DNA of 64,000 nucleotides from Moritella sp. Urea-trap-13 (GTDB lineage: Bacteria > Pseudomonadota > Gammaproteobacteria > Enterobacterales > Moritellaceae), in the NCBI RefSeq assembly GCF_002836355.1, contig NZ_PJCA01000027.1:124281-188280 (forward strand). Direction: 5' to 3'. This document shows, piece by piece, positions 9,238 through 18,244 of the stretch (its first letter is position 1; every line of letters begins with the position of its first letter). Both the position numbers and the translations under genes were made by a program. The notes under the pieces were generated by a model. It worked only from the letters and a program-made list of their open reading frames with translations. It did no database searches and was not told the origin of the DNA.

Positions 9238-9441
9238 ATGACCAAAAGAGAGAAGCTTAGCATTCTTCACGTGACTGACCTGCATTTTAACCGCGCCGTT
9301 TGTGAGTAGTTAGGTGATCAGCACGCTGTGGATGCTATCTGTATTTCTGGTGATTTGTTTGATGACAGTATTAACACTGCGCTTTCTTTATCTGAACAGG
9401 CAATATGGTATGGCTTCGCAAGAGATCACGGAAGATCTTGA
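9238..9441 (+). pseudogene. Decayed metallophosphoesterase fragment
   Basis: The frame from the ATG at 9238 encodes ILHVTDLHFN and, further on, AICISGDLFDDS. These are the first two metal-binding motifs (DxH and GDxxDD) of calcineurin-like phosphoesterases. A TAG at 9307-9309 interrupts them at a place where homologues commonly carry a tryptophan, consistent with a TGG-to-TAG change. Similarity stops near 9405, and the rest of the catalytic domain is absent because the convergent GGDEF gene ends at 9512. The gene is therefore broken twice: a nonsense codon and a 3' truncation. Read-through would still give an inactive fragment. Confidence 0.7.
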
Positions 9442-9511
9442 TGCTACCCTTGATACAAGCTTGATGATGACTAATAACGCGGTATCGCCAGCGTTATCAT
9501 TCCTTCTACAA

Positions 9512-11164
9512 TCATACCTTCGACATGCACTCCTGATGTTTGACTGGCATATTAGCGTCAAAAAATTGAAAATTGTCACGGCCACTATCTTTCGCTCGGT
9601 AAAGGGCAAGGTCGGCATACTTCAGTAACGCTTTTGGCTCGTAGGTATGTAACGGCGCTATACTGATGCCGATACTGCAGGTGATTTTAAAGCTGTATTT
9701 CTCAATGTTTATAACGCGACGCAGCGATTGCAGGATCTTTTGTGCGACCGGTTGAATGTCTTCTGGGGCTGATACATCCTGTAGCAAAATGGTGAACTCG
9801 TCACCGCCTGGGCGAGAAACCGTGTCTTCTGTACGCACACAGTCAGTTAGCCTGCACGCCACTTCTTTTAACAGTTCGTCACCGACATCATGGCCATAAG
9901 TATCATTAATGGCTTTAAAGTGATCCAAATCAAGCATGATAACCCCAATACCAGCACCTTGCTGGCGTTGTAGGATCTCAGTTGATTGATTCAGGCGATC
10001 ATATAACAAACGGCGATTCGCTAAGCCCGTCAATGGGTCGTAAAGGGCAATTTTCTCAATTTTAATTTGCTGATCTTTTTGTGTGGTGATGTCTTCACTG
10101 ACACTAATAAAATGGCTTATTTCACCTTGATCATCCATCACTGGAGAAATGGACATCAGTGACCAGTAATACGCGCCGTGCTTGGTCCGATTAAAGGTTT
10201 CACCATGCCAATTTTTACCTGCAAGTATGGTACCCCATAATTCTTCATGGCATGCTGGTGGCGTTTCCTTAGTACTAATAATACTCGGGGTCTGACCGAT
10301 GGCCTCAGCTTCACTGTAGCCAGTGACTTCGCAGAATCGGGGATTAATGTATTCAATGATGCCGTGTTTATCGGTGATCATGATAGAGCTAGCACTGTGC
10401 TCTACAGCTCTTGAGAGTTTTTGCAGTTGTACTTCCGCCTTTTTATGAGCGGTAATATTAGTAATGAAAGCAAAAAAACCAGTGCCATCATCCATGGCCG
10501 TGGCTGTCAAACGTACGTTTAGCGGCTGGCCATTTTTATGTTGAATAATAAAATCTTCGCGCCAGTGTTGTTGAATACCGGGTCGGTTCAATGATGGTGT
10601 AAAAATATGTTTGAATTCAGGCGCGATATAATAAATGACAGAATTAGCTTTTAATTCTGCGAGTTCATATCCGCTTAGTTGGCAAAAGGCATGATTGGCA
10701 AAAGTAATATTGAAATGGTTGTCGACGATCAAAAATCCTTCCGACGTTGTCTCTATCACGGTTCGAAATTGTTGTTCACTTTTGACTAAGGCTATTTCGG
10801 CTTGGTGTTGTTGGGTAATATCATGGACGATAGAATACCATACCGTGTGGTCACCAGGCTGCAGGGGGCCGGAATAAACGCATACATCACGAATTTCGCC
10901 GCTATGGGTGATGATCCTATAATGCTGCTGGAACGATTCAATATTAGCAGCTAAGAATATATTCATTTCGGCGGCAACACGTTCTTTATCGTCAGGATGG
11001 ATAATGTCGGAAAACACATGTTGCTTCGACTGGAATGCTGCTACGGTATAGCCAAACTGATTGATATTTTTAGTGACGGATAATACCGGCCAATCGGCTG
11101 TAAAGCGCCAAGTAAAACATATACCCTGAGCTTGTGTCATTAATCCTTTATCTGATAATCCCAT
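9512..11164 (-). CDS. Diguanylate cyclase with three PAS domains and GGDEF
   Basis: A 550-residue soluble protein. Three PAS/PAC modules cover roughly residues 10-120, 125-240 and 250-370. The second and third contain typical PAS text (FANHAFCQLSGYE and INPRFCEVTGYSEAEAIGQ). A GGDEF domain follows from about residue 380 (DPLTGLANRRLLYDRL), with an intact RPGGDEF active-site loop near residue 450 and an RTED product-inhibition site exactly five residues before GGDEF. It should synthesise cyclic di-GMP in response to a cytosolic signal sensed by PAS domains. There is no transmembrane segment and no EAL domain; an EAL-only protein is encoded at 54750. The gene's 3' end faces the phosphoesterase remnant. 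Confidence 0.92.
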   Translation of the reverse strand: MGLSDKGLMTQAQGICFTWRFTADWPVLSVTKNINQFGYTVAAFQSKQHVFSDIIHPDDKERVAAEMNIFLAANIESFQQHYRIITHSGEIRDVCVYSGPLQPGDHTVWYSIVHDITQQHQAEIALVKSEQQFRTVIETTSEGFLIVDNHFNITFANHAFCQLSGYELAELKANSVIYYIAPEFKHIFTPSLNRPGIQQHWREDFIIQHKNGQPLNVRLTATAMDDGTGFFAFITNITAHKKAEVQLQKLSRAVEHSASSIMITDKHGIIEYINPRFCEVTGYSEAEAIGQTPSIISTKETPPACHEELWGTILAGKNWHGETFNRTKHGAYYWSLMSISPVMDDQGEISHFISVSEDITTQKDQQIKIEKIALYDPLTGLANRRLLYDRLNQSTEILQRQQGAGIGVIMLDLDHFKAINDTYGHDVGDELLKEVACRLTDCVRTEDTVSRPGGDEFTILLQDVSAPEDIQPVAQKILQSLRRVINIEKYSFKITCSIGISIAPLHTYEPKALLKYADLALYRAKDSGRDNFQFFDANMPVKHQECMSKV

Positions 11165-11384
11165 CAGTAGACTCCTTTTCTAAATAACATCGTTTGTCCA
11201 TAGTTGCGGCCATGATACAACTAGTATCTAATACAGAGTTATTTTAACATTCATTTAACGAGCATAAATTGACTAATGTCAGTTAGTTACATTTATATTT
11301 CTCTCGTTATTCAGGAAGGGAAATACCTGTTTCCGTGAGGAGCTCTTTGTATCTAAAATCGGTCGTCGTGTACTTTAAATGAGT

Positions 11385-11648
11385 TTAAATGACGATATCT
11401 ATTGTTGTTCGCGTTGGTAACTGAAACATACTTTCTGTGTGTTGGTTTACACCCAAGCTTTGATATTGGGACATTAGTTCTACGGCTTCCAATCGTAAGG
11501 TTGCTTGTTTTAACTGTTGCATCATCATTTTTGTTTTATGTGTTTCTAAGCGAAGCTCTTCTTTTCGGCGATATTCACGCATTCTCATTATTTCTTTTGC
11601 TTTATTTTCGGCATTTGAATTGAAAAAATCTATTAATGTCCTATTCAT
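11385..11648 (-). CDS. Hypothetical small charged protein
   Basis: An 87-residue product with a GAGGT ribosome-binding site. Residues 12-55 are rich in Lys, Arg, Glu and Met (EIMRMREYRRKEELRLETHK) and probably form one long helix or coiled coil. No family was recognised. It lies with another very short gene in an AT-rich accessory stretch on the same strand. Confidence 0.55.
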   Translation of the reverse strand: MNRTLIDFFNSNAENKAKEIMRMREYRRKEELRLETHKTKMMMQQLKQATLRLEAVELMSQYQSLGVNQHTESMFQLPTRTTIDIVI

Positions 11649-11719
11649 AGTAACCTCATCTTTAATTTGTATTATTGATTAATGCTCAATCGACCTCGTA
11701 TAAACCCTTGTTGATGTGA

Positions 11720-11890
11720 TTAACCTTCAATGCCACATACTTTTCCATTTGCCATTATTACGGTGTGAATATTGTAACTCTTCAATACATTGATTATTTC
11801 TTCTGGTAATTCAACTGTATCGTCAAGAACTAAGGCATGGAACTCAAGTCGTAAAGCGTTAATCTCTTCTTTTGTTAGTAAATTTTTCAT
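11720..11890 (-). CDS. Hypothetical 56-residue protein
   Basis: The minus-strand ATG at 11890 opens a 56-codon frame (MKNLLTKEEINALRLEFHAL at the start, ending VCGIEG) that stops at 11720. An AAGG element precedes the start at a workable distance. Residue composition looks like a real soluble protein, with two predicted helices and a short strand. It lies about 70 bp downstream of the 87-residue gene's promoter side and may be expressed separately. No function is known. Confidence 0.45.
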   Translation of the reverse strand: MKNLLTKEEINALRLEFHALVLDDTVELPEEIINVLKSYNIHTVIMANGKVCGIEG

Positions 11891-12241
11891 ACCCCAGCCT
11901 TGTATTTATGTTGTTAATTTTAATGGCGGGGCATCTCTAGTGCTGCCTCACCACCTCTCAATGGAATAATCATAACGTTATATTTTGGTGTGAAACACGT
12001 GAATCACTGGGCTATTTTCACATTGCAAATTTGATTAGGTAAGTTGAATAGAATAGATTTAGTGAATCAGACCTTTTCTAATTCGCTATAAATCGCCAGT
12101 AGCAACTCTGTTGAGCTGTAGATTGGGTGGGGTATTGTTGCGGTCGGCCGTATTTTTTATAAAGGATCAGGGAAATAAATAGAAGCAGTTATGAATGGGT
12201 AACAATTACCCATGCACCTTAAGATATGTATACAAACAACA
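11891..12241. other. Intergenic region without recognisable gene
   Basis: About 350 bp, moderately AT-rich. No frame with a start and ribosome-binding site was found. It must include the promoter of the 56-residue gene and the end of the CII-like gene's transcript. Confidence 0.35.
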
Positions 12242-12754
12242 TTATTTTATAAGTTCATTGCTATCACTCGCTTTAATTAAAATAGCTTTCAATTTGACTA
12301 ACGCATCAATCTCATCATTTATTTCTTTTTTGATTTTTATTATTTCAGTAGGGCTGATCTTATTATTTTTTAAGGCCTCATGTATCTCATTTGATACATC
12401 GCCATGCTCCTTACTTGTTCCCACCAATGCGTTTGAGATTGATTTATAATTTATAATTATATTCGGTTCTGCGTAGTGTTTGTCACATTTCAAGCTGAAA
12501 ACTTCTAACATATCTGTAAATACACTGACATGCCGTCCACTGTCGTCTAATTCTAAAACTTTCATTACAGACATGAACTCTGTCAGCGTTAATTTATGTT
12601 CTTTAGACGTCGGAGTGAATTTATTACTGAATGTGCCTGCTGAGACTTTTGTTCCATTCATTTTTAATACTTCACTATAAATCTTAGTGATCCCTATGTC
12701 TTTTGAATGTGAATGTAACGTGGTTAAAAAGTTTTCCATCAAATTGTTGTCCAT
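12242..12754 (-). CDS. Phage CII-like (CP76-type) regulator
   Basis: A 170-residue protein with an AAGGG ribosome-binding site. Residues 34-66 (GTKVSAGTFSNKFTPTS, then HKLTLTEFMSVMKVLE) resemble the phage regulatory CII/CP76 pattern in which a degenerate HTH reads LRNKLNP followed by HKLTLTEL. The C-terminal half (residues 110-170) is helical and highly charged. In P2-like phages such proteins control the lysogeny switch. Here no other phage gene is nearby, so it is an orphan remnant or a domesticated regulator. The family assignment rests on one motif block. Confidence 0.55.
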   Translation of the reverse strand: MDNNLMENFLTTLHSHSKDIGITKIYSEVLKMNGTKVSAGTFSNKFTPTSKEHKLTLTEFMSVMKVLELDDSGRHVSVFTDMLEVFSLKCDKHYAEPNIIINYKSISNALVGTSKEHGDVSNEIHEALKNNKISPTEIIKIKKEINDEIDALVKLKAILIKASDSNELIK

Positions 12755-13309
12755 TTCTAACGCCCTTTTTAATGTTTTAATTCCAATATTCTGATTTTTA
12801 ATTAAGACTTTTTCTCAAACGAGTCTTTTATAAACACTATCTAAACTAGAAAGCTATTGCTTTTAAGACGTTAACGGATATTACATATTATTAAAACCAT
12901 GTAGACGTTTTGAGTTATAAAACATTCCAATATAGTTAAATACGTCACCTTTAGTCTTATCTCTTTGAATCTATGTATTAAAAATAAACTATCGTAGGTT
13001 TAGGTGGCACTGTGGTAACGGGGAAAAAAACTCTGCTATTTTTACATCTGTAATGGCTTAGGTAGGTAAGGCACTGGCGTTGGTCAATTAAGTAAAGATG
13101 ATAAAGTCCATGGTGTGGAATGGACTTACTTTAGCGACGTTTTGTGGAATAAAAAGGACCTGATTTTGACTTTATTCAAAAATCACTCTACCACTACAAT
13201 AAAGTTGGCCGTTGATACTCCGAGTCGCAGTAATGAGTTGTATTAAGGTTAATACTCTAGCTATACAACTGTAAGAAAAACAGCCAGCTGTATCTGTCCG
13301 TTTAAAGCC
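12755..13309. other. 555-bp spacer with decayed coding fragment
   Basis: The plus-strand frame 13070-13246 stays open for about 59 codons and ends at a TAA; it includes VHGVEWTYFSDVLW and IKLAVDTPSRSN, but it has no start codon or ribosome-binding site. It looks like the tail of a lost gene. It contains the first copy of the 37-bp repeat. The remainder is AT-rich with nothing recognisable. Confidence 0.4.
13199..13235. repeat. 37-bp imperfect repeat, copy A
   Basis: Matches 33 of 37 bases with 14864-14900 in direct orientation. The shared core is ATAAAGTTGGCCGT, then GATAC, CCGAGT and AGTAATG. The two copies flank the methyltransferase and lipoprotein genes. Both encode IKLAVDTPS in one frame. 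Confidence 0.8.
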
Positions 13310-13960
13310 TTATATTTTTATACCGGAGAATATTGCTACGCAGCCAACAACCTTAATTTTCACATCATAAAAATGCGCTTTCAACGCCGTATCCAAAGAC
13401 ACAAGATCATCATTGGCGTTGCTAAATATGCCTTTCTTATTGTAGAAAGCCATTAGTTTCTTCGCGAGATTATTTTGTGAAGTGTCTTTACCTAAGATAG
13501 TACTACCAAATAACACAGCGCCTTTATTCATTACGTCTCTAAGGTGTGAAAACGCGATGCTTTTTTCAGATAGATCACCTGGTAAACAATGTAATAGATA
13601 ATTGATGCTAACAGAGTCAAATTTCTCATTGCTTAATGTTAAGGGTTTTAAGATATCTCGGCAGTAAACTTCAGGATTTAAATGCTGGATAGCCTTAGAG
13701 GTTGACTCTAAACTATTGTTATTTAAATCCACTAAAGCAACTCGCTTAACAGCGCTCGGCAGATAATTTTTTAAATAGTAACCAGTGCCGACTCCCACAT
13801 CTAAATGGTTATCAGATACCAAGGCTACGAATTTTTTGCCAATGAGGCTCGTTGGGCATTTCCATAAATAGCTATTTGAAAAACCTAAAACCCATATGTC
13901 ATAGATTGAAAGTACCTTTTTTGAGTAAACAGCCTGACCTGTAAATGAGTCTTTATTCAT
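13310..13960 (-). CDS. Class I SAM-dependent methyltransferase
   Basis: The ATG at 13960 gives a 216-residue protein; a TTG at 13972 would add four residues and has a poorer ribosome-binding site. Motif I of the Rossmann fold is clear (LDVGVGTGYYL, about residue 52), followed by the acidic residue ending strand beta-2 (ALVDLNNN) and a post-motif region FDSVSINYLLHCLPG typical of small-molecule methyltransferases. The substrate is not evident. It stands alone in the accessory stretch between two copies of a 37-bp repeat, with large non-coding flanks. Confidence 0.82.
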   Translation of the reverse strand: MNKDSFTGQAVYSKKVLSIYDIWVLGFSNSYLWKCPTSLIGKKFVALVSDNHLDVGVGTGYYLKNYLPSAVKRVALVDLNNNSLESTSKAIQHLNPEVYCRDILKPLTLSNEKFDSVSINYLLHCLPGDLSEKSIAFSHLRDVMNKGAVLFGSTILGKDTSQNNLAKKLMAFYNKKGIFSNANDDLVSLDTALKAHFYDVKIKVVGCVAIFSGIKI

Positions 13961-14254
13961 CGTGTTATCCAATATTCTATTTAAAATCAGTTTTTTACAT
14001 CAGAATAATCATAAATCAAAGCTTACCAGTCGCACGATACATATTGCGAATGTAATTTTCCTAGTGGAGAGTAGCTAGAATAATTGTTATCTAGCTCAAA
14101 AGATATTTATTAAGTAGGGCGATTAATCCAAGATGTCACGACTCGATTGGCGTATTTGTTATTGTCGTGAGACGCTGTATTGGGTGGGAGATTTACTGAA
14201 GGCCCAGTGAGAAATTATATAGCACTTAGCCTTCAATTTTTTATATCGTAGGTG

Positions 14255-14536
14255 TTATTTGATTATGCCTGCGACTTTAGTTTGATCAACACCAATGATG
14301 CGGTTTAACACACCTACAACTGATGAAGTATCCGAAACTGTTGATTTAATTGTAACGATTTCAGAATTTTCAGGTGCTAATGCCATTGCTCGTTCTTGCG
14401 TATCACCACCAGGGAATTGCATAAATAAAACATTAACATTTTCTGCATGTGAACCAAACGTTTCGTCTGTTTGGCGAATACCAGAACAACCAGATAAACC
14501 TATAACAAGGGCAGATATTACTAATAAATTTTTCAT
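14255..14536 (-). CDS. Small predicted lipoprotein
   Basis: A 93-residue product with a lipoprotein signal peptide and lipobox (LSGC, Cys17). The mature part (about 77 residues) contains VLFMQFPGGDTQERAMALAP and a C-terminal SVVGVLNRIIGVDQT. Small lipoproteins of this pattern occur in related marine gammaproteobacteria, usually of unknown function. The start is preceded by AAAGGATTAAA, a good ribosome-binding site. Probably anchored at the outer membrane. Confidence 0.75.
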   Translation of the reverse strand: MKNLLVISALVIGLSGCSGIRQTDETFGSHAENVNVLFMQFPGGDTQERAMALAPENSEIVTIKSTVSDTSSVVGVLNRIIGVDQTKVAGIIK

Positions 14537-14981
14537 TTTAATCCTTTAATATTTGTTAAAAAAAACCACTTAATTAGTCATTTTAATGATTGGAGCTGTC
14601 AGTCAAAATTTAAATCTAACGTCTTCAGTTTGGTGAGCCGACGTAATAAGGTGTCTGCATCGGTAATTATGCTACGTTAGTTTTATCCTAGCGTAAATTA
14701 CGATAATGTAAGTGTGTGTCAACGGCATAGGGGCGTTGTAAACATGGCGGAACATAGATTAACGACGTCTTACGTATTTAACGTTCTGCGTAAACGGTAC
14801 GATTAATTTATTGTTTTGAGGTGGTTTCATGGGATTTTAATCAAAGTTATTAATGGCCTTGATATAAAGTTGGCCGTCGATACGCCGAGTAGTAGTAATG
14901 CATTCGGTGAAAGCAATGAGTGGTACTCATGTTGTCACTCAGCTCAGGCTGAATAAATGAAACAGATTGAGTTATAAGGCT
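14537..14981. other. Non-coding spacer with inverted repeats
   Basis: CTAACGT (14616-14622) and ACGTTAG (14674-14680) form the ends of an imperfect 65-nt inverted repeat. The right arm also lies in a competing hairpin TACGTTAG/CTAGCGTA. The second 37-bp repeat lies near the right end. No gene was found. Confidence 0.4.
14864..14900. repeat. 37-bp imperfect repeat, copy B
   Basis: Direct repeat of 13199-13235 with four mismatches. The open frame through it continues after IKLAVDTPSSSN for about 19 more codons to a stop, different from the sequence after copy A. Confidence 0.8.
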
Positions 14982-14983
14982 AC

Positions 14984-15013
14984 AAAAAAACCAACAGCTC
15001 TCGCCGTTGGTTT
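14984..15013 (-). terminator. Rho-independent terminator after lldP
   Basis: On the minus strand AAACCAAC pairs with GTTGGTTT around a 10-nt loop and is followed by a run of T residues. It lies about 50 bp beyond the permease stop codon. Confidence 0.88.
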
Positions 15014-15062
15014 CTCATTTCAAACAATTATCAAGCAGGGCTATTCACCCTACAAGTTACCG

Positions 15063-16670
15063 TTAGATTAGCGTACTCATTACCGCTGCAATCAGACCGT
15101 AGATAATCATCGGAATAACTGTACGTTTAATGATGTAACCTTCTTTATTCGAGATACCCAAGATGGTCGATACCGCAATAATATTGTTAATACATACCAT
15201 GTTACCCATAGCGCCACCAACAGATTGCAGAGCCAAGATAGTCGTTTCTGGTAAACCAACGGTCGTTGCAATCGTTTGCTGAATACCACCAAATGTTAGA
15301 TTCGATACCGTCGCTGAGCCTGAGAAGAATGCACCTAGCGCGCCAAGATAAGCGGAAGCAAACTGCCAGTTAGTGCCCATCAAATCAGAGAACGCCATAC
15401 CGATGATAAGGATAGGGGAGTTTTCACCGCCAGCCATCATCAGCTTAACCATAATCAATGCGCCAATCAGCGTAATGAATGGCATTTTAATACGGCTACC
15501 CGTCTCAGTGAATACCTGCTTAACCATGCTGCCTTTAAGCTTAAACAGTGGGATAGAAATCAATACCACTAATAAGAAAGGCACCAATGCCGGTACATAC
15601 AAGGCTTTATAGGCCCAAGCTACGTTAGTGCCGAGAATGTTGCTTAACTTGAAAATTAGCGCTTGGCTAACACTAAAGTCACCGAAACCACCCAGTGATA
15701 CTGATAATGCTTCAGTCGCATCAGTCAGCATTGATTTAATACCAAGCTGTTTAATACGCGTCACGATTAAGATAACAATTAACAAAATAGTCGGTGTCAT
15801 GGCTTTGAATATCTGGCCACGGCTGATTACCGTTTTTACTGTGTTGCTATCGTCTGTGCTTGCCGCTACTTTACCCAGACCGATGTTTAACTTCGCTAAA
15901 CCAATCGAGATAGTCATACCAATCGCGCCACCGACTAATGCTGGGAATTCATAGTTCCATTGTGCGAACAAGAAATAAGGCACAGTACAAGATAGGGTAC
16001 TTAATAGAATGAAGAAGTAGTTACGACGGATCTCTGTCCAAGACGTGACAAAGCGCAGTGCTAATACCGGAATAACAAAGGCTGCGACAAAGTGGATCAT
16101 CGCAGTTTGCTGACCAATCTCAAGCAATGCTGAATCAGTTAAACCTAAGTTTGAGAAACCAAACCAAGTTGGCGTACCCACTGCACCAAACGATACTGGT
16201 ACCGAGTTCATCACTAGCGCTAGCATTGCCACTTGTAGTGGTGGGAAGCCTAGGCCAACCAAGATAGGCGCGGCAATCGCTGCGGGTGTACCAAAACCTG
16301 ACGCACCTTCAATCATGAAGGCAAACGCCCAACCAATGATCATTAACTGAGCAACTTTATTACGGCTGATGCCTTCTAACCAACGACTGATAGTATTCTC
16401 AGCCCCGGATAAACACATCATGCGGTTCATCAAAATTGCCCCGGCAATAATCGATATTGGGGTAATAGCTGACAAGCTTCCGGCAATTACATTTGCCCAG
16501 ATAAGTGTCAGGTCAGTTTGGAAGTAAAAGATCTGCAGTGCTGCTACAAACAATGCCGTCACTGGTAGTGCAATGTACGAAGGTACACCATTCTTTTTCG
16601 TCATCATCCATATAAGGACGAGAATTGGCATCATTGCCAAGATTAGGGATGTCATTGCTACCCACTCCAT
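15063..16670 (-). CDS. lldP: L-lactate permease (LldP/LctP family)
   Basis: A 535-residue inner-membrane protein with about 12-14 hydrophobic segments, the length expected for lactate permeases. Family motifs are present: FMIEGASGFGTPAAIAAPIL and, in the C-terminal half, FFSGSATVSNLTFGGIQ. It imports lactate with protons. The gene is divergent from lldEFG across an 820-bp region, the arrangement that links import to oxidation. The start is taken at 16670 (MEWVAM); an ATG five codons further in has GGAGTGGG upstream and is a fair alternative. Confidence 0.92.
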   Translation of the reverse strand: MEWVAMTSLILAMMPILVLIWMMTKKNGVPSYIALPVTALFVAALQIFYFQTDLTLIWANVIAGSLSAITPISIIAGAILMNRMMCLSGAENTISRWLEGISRNKVAQLMIIGWAFAFMIEGASGFGTPAAIAAPILVGLGFPPLQVAMLALVMNSVPVSFGAVGTPTWFGFSNLGLTDSALLEIGQQTAMIHFVAAFVIPVLALRFVTSWTEIRRNYFFILLSTLSCTVPYFLFAQWNYEFPALVGGAIGMTISIGLAKLNIGLGKVAASTDDSNTVKTVISRGQIFKAMTPTILLIVILIVTRIKQLGIKSMLTDATEALSVSLGGFGDFSVSQALIFKLSNILGTNVAWAYKALYVPALVPFLLVVLISIPLFKLKGSMVKQVFTETGSRIKMPFITLIGALIMVKLMMAGGENSPILIIGMAFSDLMGTNWQFASAYLGALGAFFSGSATVSNLTFGGIQQTIATTVGLPETTILALQSVGGAMGNMVCINNIIAVSTILGISNKEGYIIKRTVIPMIIYGLIAAVMSTLI

Positions 16671-17493
16671 GTGTGCTCAGGCTATAAGTCTATCGGGTTT
16701 ACGCTGATAGTTATGCATGAGTCTATTTATAATATTGTTTGAATGTATTGTTGATAAAGTACAAGTCAGTTAATGCCTGCGCTTTTCGAATACCCGTGTC
16801 TTGTGGGGGATGGATTGTAAGAGCTTGAGCCGCAAACTCCACCCCTCTTATTAGGTATGCAATTAGGCGTATAGGTGACAAATGTGACATAAACAATGAC
16901 GTGTAAAAAAGCGTAAATCATCAAGTTATATATAATCAATGACTTAGATGGTTAACTGTAATGGTCTATAAATGATTGTAGCGGTATTAGAAACAGTGAT
17001 TGTCATAATACACGGTAATAAAATGGCGTAGCATTATCGATAAATTAATCGATTCATGGATTTAGTGCAATTAGGTAAATAATTTTGATGAAATTCAACC
17101 ACAAAAAGTAGGGTTTATCATTTAATTAGCATGAATGCGTTATTTTATTACACAACGAGCCCCTCTCAAACCCCTTGTCCTATCTATGTTGAGTATTCTG
17201 TTGAGTATAGTGCCGAGCTTGATAACTGCTGACTAATTGCACTAAACTCAAAAAGGCGGTATTACCATTAATGTCGAACTTCATTGTTTCCATATTTGAT
17301 CTAATAAGCCTTGCCGGGAGCTCTTAATTAAAATATAACTGCTTGTTTTAAAATAAATTGTTCTATTTAAGATAAAGTTAAGATCACACAAGTCGATCTA
17401 TTGATATATTTATTAGCGCTAATCACGTTCGTTTTTTGCCATACTTACTTATATCATGCTGCAAAAAATAAGCTCGGTGAGCAAGGTGAGATG
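16671..17493. other. Divergent lldP/lldE promoter region
   Basis: A long 823-bp divergent region. It is AT-rich near both genes. The frame from 17401 to 17490 is open but lacks the conserved LldE sequence and is best read as leader. Individual operators or promoter boxes could not be assigned reliably. Confidence 0.5.
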
Positions 17494-18243
17494 ATGAAAG
17501 TTAATTTTTTTGTAACCTGTCTATGTGACGTAGTTAAGTCAAACGTAGCTAAAAAAACAGTGCTATTACTGGAGCAGTTAGGCTGCGAGGTATTATTTCC
17601 GAAAGAGCAAGGCTGCTGCGGTCAACCGTCATTGAATAGCGGGTATATCGAATCAAGCAAGCCAGCGATGAAATCATTAATCCGTGCTTTTGAAGGTAAT
17701 GACTATCCAATCGTGACGCCAGCGGGTTCATGTGCAGCAGCGGTAAAGAAATACCCTGAGTATTTAGCAGATGAACCAGAGTGGGCGGCGCGTGCCCAAA
17801 CGGTATCGGATCGTTTGTTCGAACTGACGCAGTTTATTGTTAACGAATTGAATATCGTCAACGTCGGCGCAAAATTACCAGGACGCGGTGTTTATCATCC
17901 TTCTTGTAGCCTTATCCGTAAATTAGGTGTGCGTGAAGAGCCACTTAAATTACTGAGTAATGTCGAAGGGCTAGAATTAGTCGACATTAAAAATCAAGAA
18001 ACTTGCTGTGGCTTTGGCGGTACCTTCTCGATCAAGATGGCAGAGATCTCTGGTGAAATGGTCAAAGAGAAAGCAGCAAACATTAATGCTGTCACCCCTG
18101 ATTATTTAATTGGTGCCGATGTTAGTTGTCTGATGAACATCGCCGGACGTTTATCGCGTGAAGGCAAAACCGTGCAAGTCTTGCATATTGTTGATGTGCT
18201 AATGAGCAATACTGTTGATAGCCTTACCGTGGAGGTTAACTAA
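17494..18243 (+). CDS. lldE: L-lactate oxidation complex subunit LldE (LutA-like)
   Basis: The 249-residue product from ATG 17494 ([12 protein letters not shown]) aligns in length and ends with LldE/LutA. It carries two CCG cysteine-rich domains: [11 protein letters not shown] near residue 43 and [10 protein letters not shown] near residue 172, each thought to bind Fe-S clusters or partner redox centres. The start is supported by AAGGTG a few bases upstream; an adjacent ATG at 17491 is equally possible. An upstream TTG start would add 31 residues with no conservation. It is the first gene of lldEFG and lies one base from lldF. Confidence 0.92.
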   Translation: MKVNFFVTCLCDVVKSNVAKKTVLLLEQLGCEVLFPKEQGCCGQPSLNSGYIESSKPAMKSLIRAFEGNDYPIVTPAGSCAAAVKKYPEYLADEPEWAARAQTVSDRLFELTQFIVNELNIVNVGAKLPGRGVYHPSCSLIRKLGVREEPLKLLSNVEGLELVDIKNQETCCGFGGTFSIKMAEISGEMVKEKAANINAVTPDYLIGADVSCLMNIAGRLSREGKTVQVLHIVDVLMSNTVDSLTVEVN

Positions 18244-18244
18244 C

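Noticed and set aside
9314-9628. Plus-strand 104-codon frame
   Set aside because: It overlaps the end of the GGDEF gene and the phosphoesterase remnant in the wrong frame and shows no family features.
14616-14680. Possible integron attC-like site (ATCTAAC ... GTTAG ends)
   Set aside because: The right end does not fit GTTRRRY, no second site or integrase was found, and the genes around it are not arranged as a cassette array.
16671-17493. CRP or FNR sites in the lldP/lldE divergent region
   Set aside because: Sequences such as TGTGACATAAACAATGA resemble half sites, but no full symmetrical match was found.
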